A stretch of DNA of 64,000 nt from Alligator mississippiensis (GCF_030867095.1 NC_081835.1:19600501-19664500); one strand, 5' to 3'; counted from the first letter of the stretch, positions 47,395-58,275 are shown. Numbers and translations are program-made. The notes: a model not told the origin generated them from the letters alone.

Positions 47395-47690
47395 CTCTGA
47401 ATTTCACAGCATTTTATTATGATCGCAGCACATTTGTTGAGGATGGAAGAAACTGGTCATGTGAAAACTGGGCCTCTGACTTTCGTTCATCACTAGGGTT
47501 TTAAAGTGTCATTAAAACTGCGTAGCACAAATATATTCTGTGGCTGATCCTGGCCTGTTGTCTCTCTTCCTCTCTCCTGCTTATATCCTAAATCATTTTG
47601 ACCTTTAATTGGCCTTAATTCACCCACAGACTCTGGGACCCTTCAACACATTTGTTTGTAATTGGCCCCTTTTGTTATTTTTGCTGTTCC
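47395..47690. promoter_or_regulatory. candidate conserved noncoding element
   Basis: Repeat-free block with GCATTTTATTATGATCG, AGTGTCATTAAAACTGCG, GACCTTTAATTGGCCTTAATTCAC and TTTGTAATTGGCCCCTTTTGTTA. Paired TAATTGG homeodomain sites and a CTTTTGTT SOX-like site are clustered at 47595-47680. A 21-base A run follows directly. Confidence 0.35.
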
Positions 47691-47711
47691 AAAAAAAAAA
47701 AAAAAAAAAAA
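47691..47711. repeat. homopolymer (A)21
   Basis: Uninterrupted A run; no retroposon body ending in it was recognised. Confidence 0.9.
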
Positions 47712-48261
47712 TCCCCATTGCAACATCTCATTAGAGTGGAGCCGCTTTTAAATTAGCCCTGCTGGGGGTAGAGGGAGTGCTGTGAAAAGGCCCAACAGAG
47801 AGACACAGGGCTATCTAAATGCAATTATCACATCACTGAGAAAATGTAAAACCAGCCTGAGCTTAAACAAACATCACACGCCCCTCAACTGGAGAATGGT
47901 AAATACTTTGCCCAATGCTGCTGGGTTGAAAGCTGAAAAAGGGTTGTTCTTTGGAGAGTCCATTTGACCAAGCAATGCAGTGAATGTACTGCTATCCACC
48001 TCAGGGCTACTCACCATAAGACCCTGTCTACAGTATAAATACTACCATGTTGGGTAACTCAGTTACCACACAGTTAGCCCACAACCCCGCTCATCGTATA
48101 ACTTGGATATTAATTGCGCGTGATGATAGTTTAATTGCAGCACCACAGTCAGATGCCATCTACAATGCAACTTGGAAATAGCTTAAGAGATCAACCATGC
48201 TGTAAATGAGTCCCCAAATGTGATTATATCGGTTGTAGAGAGACTCTACAGATAAGGCCCC
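47712..48261. other. intergenic, possible decayed MITE
   Basis: From about 48015 the string GACCCTGTCTACAGTATAAAT, with a partly matching inverted end near 48230-48258, suggests an eroded inverted-repeat element directly beside the clear MITE that follows. No gene. Confidence 0.3.
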
Positions 48262-48264
48262 TCT

Positions 48265-48742
48265 GGGCATGTCCCCATGAGGGCACACGTGCAGTTTGGT
48301 GTCGTAAACACATCTGTGGTGCTGCAAACCACATGTGCTGCATGTGCACGTATTCACTGTGCTGCTAATTATCAGTGCGGTGGGGGTTTTTTTACACCAG
48401 GAGATCCTAGTATCAAAACCACACCAAAAAAAGTGGCACAGTGCACACGGCAGCAGCATGCACCACCCAAAACCAGAGTCTGGCTAGCCAGAGCCACACT
48501 CTGGCTGCTGGCCAGGCTCCACATTTCCCGGATTGCCACTGCTGCTGCCCTGGGAGGCCCCCAGGACCTCAGGAAAGGTTGCTGGGGTGAGCCCAGGTGC
48601 TGGCCCCGGCCTTTCCTACCCCATCCCCAGGGCAATTTGCCACGTGCCAGATCGCATGTGCAGGGGCGTGCCTGAGGACAAATATGTGCAACTGCTATTT
48701 ATTCCTGGGGAAACGCACGTTCCTGCTCGTGAGGACGTGCCC
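48265..48742. mobile_element. MITE with GGGCATGTCCCCA ends and 3-bp duplication
   Basis: A 478-bp element. The left end GGGCATGTCCCCATGAG and the right end (reverse complement GGGCACGTCCTCACGAG) are imperfect inverted repeats, followed further in by matching CACACGTGC and GGAACGTGC. It is flanked by TCT at 48262-48264 and 48743-48745. The end pattern GGGYRYGTCY and the 3-bp duplication are shared with the elements at 18556-18812 and 57928-58275, suggesting one superfamily. The GC-rich interior creates long shadow frames on both strands but no transposase resemblance. Confidence 0.75.
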
Positions 48743-48973
48743 TCTCTGTCATGTTTCATCTATGCAACCCTTACAATTAAGCAAAATTTATCTGAGCTAT
48801 ATTTAAGCCATCTCCCCCCCTGCGTACCCCCCACACTTATTCCAGTCAATGTGGACAGATTTAGGATATATTAGAACTATATATTTAAGAACTATGACTA
48901 GGATTTCATAAAGGGATAGGAAAAGCATATTGTTACCTCCCTGTAAAACACACCTTGTGAATAGAAAGTTTAA

Positions 48974-49246
48974 GCCTATGTCTTTACCATATAAAAGGTA
49001 CATTTTTACCTTGGGTTAGCTACCTGGTTGTAAAATGCCCAAGAAGAGACACAATTTTTACCTCAGTGAAGCTAGTCAAGGTTAAGCTGCGCTGGGGGGA
49101 ATAAAGCTGACCTCAACTAGCTGTATCAAGGAGGTAAAAACTCCAGTGCCTTGCCTCCGCCCCGATTTTACATGGAGATAGTGATCTTGAGATAGCTATC
49201 TCAATGGAAAAAGCTTGCCTTTTTTTTTGTAGTGAAGACAAAGCCA
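48974..49246. mobile_element. probable decayed MITE
   Basis: The left end CCTATGTCTTTACCATATAAAAGGTA and the right end (reverse complement GCTTTGTCTTCACTACAAA, then AAGGCA) look like diverged terminal inverted repeats. GAGATAGCTATCTC and GGTAAAAATT-type strings occur inside. No target duplication could be seen, so limits are approximate. Confidence 0.4.
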
Positions 49247-50119
49247 CAATCCTACTTAAGCATGCTTGTTACATTCTAGTTGTGTATATGGAGTAGATGG
49301 GGACTTAGCAACAGGGATGGCAAGCACGAGTTCTACAGCGCACATGGACTGTCAACATGTCATGTAGCCTCATGATCTGAGCGGCCTCGCCAGCAGCCTT
49401 GCACTCTGAAAGCTGTAGTTTCTGATGACTACCACAAAGATAAAGATGGCTGAAATCTACTTCATTTCAGGGAAAATGAAGTGGGACCTCAGTAAATTTC
49501 CAGTGAGACCCTTAGGACTTGCCCACTTAGTTGTTTGAAGCACAACCAAGAAGCATGTCCCTACCAACTTGATCCTGCTCCACATAAGCCAACTTCCCCA
49601 AATGAGAGGATATGGTTACCACACAATGGCCCTGAATGAGTGTCCACTGCCACACATAGGCTGTCCATCTTAGATACGCTTATTGATGCATGCCCAAGGC
49701 CAGTCCACATTGCCTCACTTATGGGATTTGGTGTAAGTAGCATGGAAATAAGAGGGAAAGGCATGTGTCACAGTGGTGCATACAGACTTACATAAGAGAG
49801 ATGTGGACAAGCTCTTAATTGAGTAAAATATAGGCACTGGCTTTGCAGTAGATAACCTGCTTCCAAAGGTGCTGAGAAGCAGCCAAGCTGCTACTACTAC
49901 GGAGACACTTACCAGGGTGTTTTTAATTCTCCCCAGTTCAAACCATCTCATGTCCTGTAATGGACTGAAATTTTTAGCACTTATCATAGCTTCCTTATAC
50001 CAGTGCAGCCCCACAAATTTTGACCACCTTAAACTCTTCCAAGACAGAGTTTTGACCCATGACTGGAATTTAGACTTCAGTTTGACAATGGCTCACCGGA
50101 CTTGGTATTACAGGAGATC
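49247..50119. other. intergenic, no gene recognised
   Basis: No gene. Open frames at 49715-50014 (minus) and 49869-50267 (plus) overlap each other; the second runs into the CR1 remnant and may include further diverged CR1 coding sequence. Confidence 0.4.
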
Positions 50120-50584
50120 CCTTTGTCCACTTTGTACGGACAAAGTGAGTATGGAACTAGTATTCACCAAGTTCCAGGATACTCGAACTAGGGGGCACCC
50201 ACTGGGCACACACCTATCAGGAGACAGGTTTAAAACAACCAAACAAAAAGTAATGTTTAAACAGTGAGTAGTTCACTTGTGGAACTCCTTGCCACAGGAG
50301 ATTGAGGAGGCAGATACTATAACCACATTCTAAAAGAGCTGTGACAAATTTATAGGATGATAAGTCCACTAATAGTTGTTAAACAGAACAGTCAGGGCTG
50401 CATCCTCTAATTTCCCTAAAATAATGATGTATGGCAGAGAGGGTATGAACAGAGATAAATCACTCTAGATATACCCTGTTCATATGCTCTCTCTCAAACA
50501 TCTACTACTGCCATTGTTAGAGACAGGATACTAGGCTAGATGGACCACTGGTCTGACCCAGTATGGCACTTCTTATGTTCTTAT
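50120..50584 (+). mobile_element. CR1 LINE 3' end with complete tail
   Basis: Coding remnant KFQDTRTRGHPLGTHLSGDRFK, then WNSLPQEIEEADTI, near 50160-50320, followed by a 3' UTR ending GCTAGATGGACCACTGGTC, GACCCAGTATGGCAC and TTCTTATGTTCTTAT. This tail is the signature of turtle and crocodilian CR1 elements and one of the best taxonomic clues in the window. Confidence 0.85.
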
Positions 50585-51140
50585 CTTAGGAGATGATAGG
50601 CCTGACTGCAAAAACTGCACACAAGTGGGTAAATCTGGGCAGCTGAGAGATTTCACTTTGGATGAAAAGCTGGAAATACAGAGGCCATTGTCCAGGAAAA
50701 ACAAATCTAAACTTTTTAAATCTGAAACCTGTTCTGGAAAGTTATCTATAAAGGGCAGCTTTGGGCTGGCCATTTATCGCTTCCACTTTGGATTGGACTG
50801 TCAGTTGTCTGCAAATATTTCTTGAAATATTTTGATACTTCTGTTCGTTCTGCCTGGGACCTGTACATTTATTTTATTTTATCAAAGCAGCAGTGAATGG
50901 CTCTAGTCATGTTTAGCCCTGCACGGTACTGTACACACATAAGGAGATAGTTTATGACTTTCGAGAACTTGCAAAATCAGCACTGGGGACTGCAAATATG
51001 TAATGCACATGAGCAAGTCTATACCCATGAGTACTTGGGTAGCTCATTTGAGTTCATTTGACATATTTTTAGTGCATTTAATTATTAGGATATTTAGAAT
51101 ATATATTATGTATAATAACTTAGTGTCTGTGTGTGTAAAT
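50585..51140. other. intergenic, no gene recognised
   Basis: AT-rich; a 66-codon plus-strand frame and its minus-strand shadow are not convincing. No repeat or motif cluster was identified. Confidence 0.45.
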
Positions 51141-51141
51141 T

Positions 51142-51251
51142 TTATATATATATATGTGTGTGTGTGTACATGTGTATGTGTGTGCGTATACACACAAATA
51201 CACATATATATACATATACACATACATGCATGTATATAGTGTGTGGGGGGG
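51142..51251. repeat. compound (TA)n(TG)n(CA)n(TA)n microsatellite
   Basis: TATATATA, then TGTGTGTG, then CACACAAATACACA, then TATATACATATACACATACATGCATG and a G7 run. The TG block is followed by a CA block, so the tract is partly self-complementary. Confidence 0.9.
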
Positions 51252-51462
51252 TTTAGGACAGAACCTTTATATCTTTATTAGTGTATAAAAGTAACAACTC
51301 CACTTAGTTATCTTTATTGGTTGTGATGATGACAGACCAATATTGGGGGGACAAACTTCCAAGCCCTTCTAGCCACAAAACAAAATCTTGACACATCTTA
51401 GAGCTGAAGAAAACAAAACTTCCAAGATGTGCACACCCCAGAGGCAATGACTTGTGTGCGGT

Positions 51463-51496
51463 GCTCCAGCTTCAGCTCCAGCTCCAGCTCCAGCTG
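51463..51496. repeat. (GCTCCA)n hexanucleotide repeat
   Basis: About five and a half copies of GCTCCA with one C-to-T change. Confidence 0.85.
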
Positions 51497-51550
51497 TAAT
51501 TTGTCATTAAATTCTTGGAATAGATAATAAGCAAGAATTGTTGAAAATGT

Positions 51551-51567
51551 AAAAAAAAAAAAAAAAA
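51551..51567. repeat. A-rich homopolymer
   Basis: Run of about 17 A followed by GAAAATAAA; inside the hAT-like fragment. Confidence 0.8.
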
Positions 51568-51685
51568 GAAAATAAACTAAATGAGATAAATGGAATGTTT
51601 TTGTTTAACGACTTCCCCTTCTGCAGGAGCCATTTAAACTGCCCAGGAGCCACATATAGCTCATGAGCCATGGTTTAGCCTCCCT

Positions 51686-52329
51686 GATGCATACAGTGCC
51701 CCTTTAATGGTATCCCAACTTTATTACATGTCTCAGTCTCCTGCCATAAGATCACCACATCTATGGACCATCCTCAGTGGTCTAGTTTGGGTCCATTTTT
51801 GATTCTGATCAAAGATTGCATTTCAGGCAAACAGGTTAGCCTGCTCCTACTCCCAAGCTGCCATTATTTTGAGAAGGTGGCACATTGTATTCTCCCTAAT
51901 TCAGCATCACATTTGCTGGACCTTGAGCCCAGCCCAGCTATAGTGCTGGGCATCCTGCTGAGCAGGAGCCCTGGCCAGGAAGAGGGCAAGAGAAAGAGGG
52001 AGCATGTGAACTTGCCAGTGATCCTCAAACTGGAGCTCCAAGACCAAAGACTTCTTGATGGATGATATGGGCCTCAGTCCAGCAGTTCCTACAGCTCAGG
52101 TGTCCTTTATCAGGGAAGCCATACCCATCCACATCTCCTTTGATGTCACGGTCATTGGAGAGGTCAAGGACTGAATTGGCCCACAAAGATTAAGCTCCCC
52201 TTCAGTCAATGATTGAGGGACTTTGACAAAGACAGTGAGTGGGGGCACATTTTGTGGTTACACATTCTGTACCTGCTCAGAGGGCTCCAGTTTCCAGGGT
52301 TGCCAGTCCCGAACTAGAAAAATTCCCCT
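51686..52329. other. intergenic, no gene recognised
   Basis: A 100-codon plus-strand frame at 51763-52065 has no family resemblance. No repeats or regulatory clusters recognised. Confidence 0.4.
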
Positions 52330-52370
52330 TGGAGGTTTTTTATTTTTGTTTTTATAGTTAAACAACCAAA

Positions 52371-52940
52371 ATGCACAGGCAGGAGGAAGTCGTATTTTTC
52401 CAAAATATCCAGCAATGGATTCGGGAAAGCTGGAGGGAGGCCAAACTACAAAGGGAGAAAGTTCGGGGCACTTTCACTGGAGTGTTTAGGAAAGTTTTTC
52501 AAAGCCACTCTCCCCTGACTGCAGCAGGAGAGAGAGAGAAAACCTTGGCGGGCAGAAGAGAAGCTGCTGCTGCTGCCGCCTCCTTTTCTTGCTGCCAGAT
52601 AAAGAGGACAGACTCTCCTTTTTCAGCCTATTCTGATCGCACAATGGGAGAAGGGGATCAGCGCCAAAATTACAAGTGTGAGCCCTTAATGCATCAGGTT
52701 GAACAATGGGCTTTGGAAGCGTCTGTCTTGTCAAGAGAAGCAGTACAGCTAGTTCTGGCCATTCAGTGCCATGGAAAAAAAGCTCATTGTCCTGGTGAAA
52801 TACTCCCCAGAACGAAAACACCCTCCTTCTCCTTTCTTCAGCTTCCTAATGGGAAGCAAAATAACAAACCAGGCCCACAATTAAACAAACATGCCACTAA
52901 CCAAGCAGAGCTCAAGTGTAACAGATGTTGTTACAGTTAG
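52371..52940 (+). other. 189-codon open frame of unknown status in a conserved-looking block
   Basis: The longest uninterrupted ATG frame in the window apart from the DNAJB8-like gene. The product would be basic and Gln/Lys-rich, with an alanine run from a GCTGCTGCTGCCGCC tract, a predicted helical stretch EPLMHQVEQWALEASVLSREAV and a C-terminus ending CNRCCYS. I recognise no domain. A strong acceptor-like tract (TTTTTTATTTTTGTTTTTATAG) ends near 52358, just upstream. The nucleotide sequence also looks like a noncoding conserved element (GATCGCACAATGGGAGAAGG, ATTACAAG, CACAATTAAAC). It could be chance, a lineage-specific exon or a lncRNA exon. Confidence 0.2.
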
Positions 52941-52947
52941 TCGTGGA

Positions 52948-52975
52948 GGGGGAAAGGGCGGTGGGGGGGGCGGGG
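52948..52975 (+). other. G-quadruplex-forming motif
   Basis: Four G tracts (GGGGG, GGG, GGGGGGGG, GGGG) separated by loops of 1-4 nt satisfy the usual G3+N1-7 rule, directly after the stop of the 189-codon frame. Confidence 0.6.
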
Positions 52976-53049
52976 AGTAAGGAGTAAACTGCTCTGTCTG
53001 GCTGTGGTTACAGAGATGCTGTCATTGTAGGGGTTTCCTTTGCTGCTTT

Positions 53050-53160
53050 CTGCCCTTCTCCTCCCATCTCTCTTTTTCTTTCTCTTTCTTTTTCTCTTGT
53101 ATCCCTTTCCCTCTCTTTCTCATTCTCTCCATTTTCCCCTCCCCCTCCTCCTGTCTTTGC
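53050..53160. repeat. polypyrimidine tract
   Basis: About 110 bases of C and T with CTTTCTCTTTC and CCCTCCCCC segments; the highly charged minus-strand frame over it is a composition artefact. Confidence 0.75.
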
Positions 53161-56100
53161 TGCCCTGTTTGGTTCCAACATCTCATTCATTGCAGATGTA
53201 GATTAACATTTTTAACAATCAAAACACAGGTTCAATTTCAGAAGATTCGGAGAGGAAGGATGAGCTGCCTGAATAGACCTTTGAGGCTTGTGCTGGGTTT
53301 TTAACATGTGTACACACACATACTTACATGAGTATATAAGTCCTTTTTCATTTTGCAGGGTCCAGCACAAGAGAACTAGTTCTGACTACTACTCACAAAA
53401 GATCTGTCTCCCTAAGGAAGCTGTCTTGCAACACACACAAAGTCTTGCTTCCTGACCACTTGAGACCCCATTAAAATGGAAACCCTTTCAAAATATAGGC
53501 CAAATCATGAACTTGGTCATGCCTGTATAAATCAAGAGCAGCACCACTGACTTCTTCTGTCTGCATGTCAGTGCGAGAACATAATTTGGCCTGACCTTTG
53601 TAGTATGTGCAAAATGATCCTTCGCCATTGCTCTTCTTCCCCATGTCTTGGAGCCATACCCAAGTCTGACACTACAGGGGGCCACTACATTGATGTGTGT
53701 CAATGCTGCTGTAAACTGAGGCTGCATTCATCCATCTCTGAAGTGCTAGCCAGGTATGACTTCAAGATCACTGACCAGAAATTGAGAAGAGATCTTTCCA
53801 AGGGACTTGCCAGCCTTCCCTCTGTTAATAGATCAGGTTCTATACCTTCTCAGATACACAAGGCATAAAGGAAACCAAATTCTATTGTCTTTCCAGTTTC
53901 TCACAGGAAATCTCCAGGGCATGGGAAAGAAACCCAATGGAATGAGATGGGAAGGCTTCATTTCTTCCTGTGAGGAGAGTTATGTCAATCATTTATAAAT
54001 GGAGACACTTTGAGTTTCAGTAATAAATAAATGGAGAATTGAGGGAGGGTTAATTTTATTATTTGATCATTTATTAATGTACATTCTGACAAAGCCTCAA
54101 GAGCAGGCTTTATTTTGTAAAGTAAAGCTCATAATAACATGGAAGTACAATTAATTGATGAGCACCATTCACAGTGTAAGCAGGGGCTTCCCCCAAAAGC
54201 ATTGCCAATACACCTCTCTTCTGACCTTCAGTATCTGCAGCTAGTACAGCCCTGCTTCACACCCACCTACCATCAGTCCTGACCCAGTAGCACCTTCTGC
54301 TTTTCCAGTCTTGCCCCCATACCTCAGGTAAAGTCCTGGCCCCAGTGAAAACATTTGGAGCTTTAACTTAAATGTGGCCAGAAATCTATCACTATCCACC
54401 TGTGCATCTCACAGCATACCTGCTGCTTCCCTTCTCTTCCATTTGTAGGCCTCTTCTGTCCAATCACGCAATGGTTGGCGTGGTGGTGATGGTCTTAAGT
54501 CGGTCTTCAAGGATGGCTTAAGTGGGCTGAGGAACCTGCTTTGCTAAGACTGCTAACTTCTCTGGGAAATGAAGTTAGAAGATGAACTTTGCACTTTTTC
54601 TCCCTCTCACCCTTCCAAACAAGAGACCTGCCACTCCAGTAGGGGACCTCAGAGCCGTGTCGTTCTTCCCTTGCTTGGCTGGTGAGGTGGATGCACTTTC
54701 TCTCTTAGGCTTCAAGGTTTTCATGGCTCTAATACAGTTGATGACTGGGGTTTTAACTACAGCTGAGTCCTCTGAATCCTTAAGTCCCTATCTGGCAGAG
54801 ACTAGGATGTTTGGCAGCTTTGTGTGTAGCATTCCTCAGCTTTTCTGGGACAGTGTGGCTGGGAGAGCTGGCTTCAGCTGCATTCCCTTAAACTCTGTGG
54901 CAAAGAGAACAGAACAAATTGGCATATCACTAGCTGGGGATTGGTTATCCCTTCTCCCTTGAGGCACATCCCTGTCCCAGAACAGTGCCATTGCTGGTTG
55001 CACCAGCAATTGCAACAGATACAACGGTTGAGAAAACCTGCATTTATCATCTTGTTTGGGGAACACTAAATGCATCCGTGTACAAGACCAGCCCTCCCTG
55101 CCAGACCTGTAAGGTCTGTGGGGGGCTGTGCGGTGCTGTGTACTGTTCCCTAGAACATGTACATGATGCTGGTATCACACAATGTCTATTTGCATCTCTT
55201 TGCAGTTCAGGTGCTTTGAATGGTGTTGCCCTGCCTGAGGATTCATGTCTGTGCTATTTGGGGCAGGAGCTATGCACTACTGCTCCCTCTGCTCCAAACC
55301 AGATCCCTGCAGACCTGGTACCAGACGACCTCTGAGCTAGAAGACCAACAGGATATTAATGCATGATGAAGTAAGGTAAACTTTTTCTGTGCCTGTCTAG
55401 TACTGGATTGCTAGAGGAGGCAGGCAGAGCTTTGGGACTGCTTTCAGGCTTGCTTAGAGCACAGGGAGGAAGGCAGCGGGAGATAGGGCATTGCTCATAA
55501 TGGCCCAGGACTCCGTGCCACCATCTTGAAACAGGGGTGGAGAACATGATGTTTAGCTTTGCTCCAGGTAAGTGAATTTCCCAGTGATGGTATGCCTATT
55601 TGAGTCCCATAGATAGCAATTCAGCCCAGAGAGATGTGGAGCACAACAGGAACATGACTGTAGACAACCTTGTTTTGTGCAAGGTTAGCCGATGTTGATT
55701 TGTAATGATCCATAAACAACAATGCTTAGAAGCAGAGATATAGTTGCCACAAGTTTCAGCTCTGTCATAAAGCCAGGTGAATAAAGACCCAGAAATGGAG
55801 GACATGAAATGTTTAATATAGCTGTGCATCCAGTGATGCATTCTGACATGTTTGTTGCTGCTGGATACTGTGGGGCACTGGAAGTACTAGGCCAATGGCA
55901 CTTGCTGTGTGCTTTGCTTTTACAAAGAGTTGAGTGAATTTATCCCTATTCCGATGCCAGTCTTGCAAGCTCTGCTTCACCAGTTCAGCATAGCTGTGGC
56001 CCATTGTAATCTAGTGGTGACACATCAGCTTTCCCCATGCAACTTAAAGATCTTTGAGTTCTATTCTTAAGGCAAAATTGCCAGGAGACAACAAATGTCC

Positions 56101-56500
56101 AACTCGAACCAACCAAAGGTGTTCTCAAAATCCATTCTGGCAAACAATTACAAAATGAAAAATAAGGCTCACCTTCAAATATCGGTATGCGTCCAGTCAG
56201 AACCAAAAATCACAAGAACACCAAAGGTACGTTACTAACTAGCATGGGACAGATCAATTTACTTTGCATGTAAGAACTGTTGCTCTTCTGCTGTTTTGTA
56301 CAGTGCAATGAGGGACCTTCAACAGAAAGCTACAGAGCTGGTTTTGACTGTCTGCTTTTTTTTCAGATGCTCACACACACATGCATACTCTTACTAAAAA
56401 TAATCTCTTTACATTTTTGCAACAACAGAAAAAGTCATAGTTCATTCTCTGACAATAGCTATGTCAATACCTTGTCATGAATCCAAAGGTGCATCTCAAG
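53161..56500. other. intergenic, no gene recognised
   Basis: Contains the short MITE at 53497-53592. Two neighbouring plus-strand frames at 54582-54962 (126 codons) and 54985-55335 (116 codons, Cys-rich) are in different frames, resemble no known family and are probably fortuitous. Confidence 0.4.
53497..53592. mobile_element. short MITE with AGGCCAAAT ends
   Basis: A 96-bp unit beginning AGGCCAAATCATG and ending ATAATTTGGCCT, a 9-bp perfect inverted repeat. The interior TGTATAAATCAAGAGCAGCACCACTGAC resembles the sauropsid palindromic repeat with GTAAATCAGGAGTAACTCCACTGAAG. Target duplication unclear. Confidence 0.5.
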
Positions 56501-56504
56501 CTGG

Positions 56505-57068
56505 TCCAGAGAAGTGATAATTCCCCTCTATGGGACTTTGGTCAGGCCGCAGTTGGAGTACTGCATCCAGTACTGGGCGCCGCACTTCAAAAGGGATGTG
56601 GCCAGCCTGGAGAGGGTTCAGAGGAGGGCCACCCACTTGGTGAGAGGGCAGCAGGACAGGCCCTATGAGGGGAGACTGAAGGACCTGAACCTGTTCAGCC
56701 TCAGCAAGAGGAGGCTGAGGGGGGACCTAGTGGCTGCCTACAAGCTCATCAGGGGAGATCAACAGCAAATAGGCAGAGCCCTTTTCTCCCCAGCACCACC
56801 TGGGGTGATGAGGAACAATGGTAATAAGCTGATGGAGAATAGGTTTAGGTTAGAGATCAGAAGGCAATATTTTACAGTTAGGGTGGCCAAAATCTGGAAC
56901 CAGCTTCCCAGGGAAGTGGTCCTCGCCCCTACCTTGGGCAAATTCAAGAGGAGGTTGGATGATCACCTGTCTGGGGTCTTGTGAACCCAGCATTCATTCC
57001 TGCCTGTGGCAGGGGGTCAGGCTAGATGATCTGTTCAGGTCCCTCCTGACCCTAGCTACTGTGAAACT
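56505..57068 (+). mobile_element. CR1 LINE 3' end with intact C-terminal frame
   Basis: A 5'-truncated CR1. From 56514 to 56984 a single uninterrupted frame encodes the ORF2 C-terminus: VRPQLEYCIQYWAPHFKRDV, ERVQRRATHLVRG, NLFSLSKRRLRGDLVAAYK, and WNQLPREVVLAPTLGKFK with RRLDDHLSGVL at the end. The 3' UTR contains GGTCAGGCTAGATGATC and CCTCCTGACCCTAGCTACTG. The lack of stops marks it as much younger than the CR1 copies at 1432 and 18375. Confidence 0.93.
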
Positions 57069-57920
57069 ATCAGAATTTGATAAAATTGGGAAAAAAAACT
57101 GTCCTGCTAAACCTTAATGGCATTATGGTAAAGCTCTGATGCCTTTTTTTTATCATCACTCTTTGCCTCCTTGCTTGTGTGCGTGTGCACACACCTCCCA
57201 TCTTTCTCTCAGTTGAAACTCAAATTTACCCCTATCTCATCCATGCCAGGCCACTTCCAGTCTTCCTTATTTGTACTATATAGTTTAATATTGCAGACTT
57301 TAAACCTAAAGTCACCAAAGATGTTACCAAATGCAAAAACTATTAATCTAAACCTCCCATGATTTTAAGCTTCCTCCTGAATTGAGATTTGTTTTGGTCC
57401 CTCATTTGGGTATTGGCAGGCAGATAAAGAAGACTATTTGAATGATGTAGCTCTTTCTGAGCCCTGTGATAGCAGAGAGTTCAGGGTTTTATCAGTCACA
57501 TTCTCCTCAGGTGTTGAGTAATGTCAAGGCAAACTGATCCAGCCCAAATAAGATTTAGCTGCACCTATGTTCAAAATGTGTTCCAAAAGGTCATTTTTCT
57601 GCCATTTGAACAGCCTTGGTTAAATCCCCCCTCCACCTCCCCCACCCCTCCACCCCCATCTCAGCTCCTCTGTTATTTTCATTGTTGTTCTGGCTTTTGG
57701 TTTAATTCCCATCCCAGACAAAAGCAGAAATGCCCAAACACCACAAGAAGCAGTAGTTCTCACAAGCCTACCAGGCCAGGTGGAAGCAGAAGTAATGGCT
57801 ATGTTTTGCAAGATAGCCGTCCAGTTAGAAGATCCAAGATGCTTGCCCTTGCACTTTTAATTTTCACTTAGTATGGTCTAATAGGCACAATGAAGGTCCA
57901 GGAGTTAGAAAACCTTTGCT
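57069..57920. other. intergenic, no gene recognised
   Basis: No gene or repeat other than the C-rich motif at 57626-57657. Confidence 0.45.
57626..57657 (-). other. G-quadruplex-forming motif on the minus strand
   Basis: C tracts CCCCCC, CCCCC, CCCC and CCCCC with loops of 7, 1 and 4 nt; the complementary strand meets the G-quadruplex rule. Confidence 0.55.
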
Positions 57921-57927
57921 ACTGATT

Positions 57928-58275
57928 GGGTGTGTTTATATGTACAAATTTACTGTGCGGTAACTGAAAATTACTGTGCAGTACAGGCACATGTCTACAC
58001 ATGCATGCCCGTACTGCACAGTAAATATGGTGACTTACCCTGACTTGGGCATAAATGTAATATCTGCATCATGCAAGTATCAAGCTTAGGCCCAATTAGT
58101 AACTGTGCAGTAATGTACATGTATGTGCCTAACTTTAGTCCCAAATAAATCCACATACATCATTACTGTGCTTTGATACCTGCATGTGTAGCTGCTGGCC
58201 TAAAAAATGCTTACTGTGCAGTAACATACTGTGCAGTAAATTTAATGCACAGTAAATGCACATGTAGACGCACCC
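57928..58275. mobile_element. MITE with GGGTGTGTTTAYA ends, relative of 18556-18812
   Basis: A 348-bp noncoding element flanked by ATT at 57925-57927 and 58276-58278. The left end GGGTGTGTTTATATGTAC and the right end (reverse complement GGGTGCGTCTACATGTGC) are inverted. The interior repeats TTTACTGTGCAGTA-type palindromes at least five times and contains an internal CACATGTCTACACATGC segment, suggesting tandem or nested ends. It shares terminal sequence, internal motif and duplication length with the element inside the CR1 at 18.5 kb. Confidence 0.85.

Larger units (their letters stand above)
51345..51685 (-). mobile_element. hAT-like element fragment
   Basis: On the minus strand it begins CAGGGAGGCTAAACCATGGCTCATGAGC, then TGTGGCTCCTGGGC, and later CTGCAGAAGGGGAAGTCGTT. 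These fit the sauropsid hAT terminus of CAGGGRTGGGCAAACC-like form with its paired GAGC-GCTC strings. A possible partner end (GGGGGGACAAACTTCC) lies near 51347. Target duplication not seen. Confidence 0.45.

Noticed and set aside
48277..48874. Overlapping 132- and 113-codon plus-strand frames
   Set aside because: They lie largely in the GC-rich interior of a MITE, occur in several frames and on both strands, and show no transposase motif.
53008..53190. Highly charged minus-strand peptide (Glu/Arg/Lys repeats)
   Set aside because: It is the translation of a polypyrimidine tract and reflects composition only.
54582..55335. Two adjacent plus-strand frames as a possible gene
   Set aside because: They are in different frames without a plausible intron, resemble no known protein, and codon usage gives no support.
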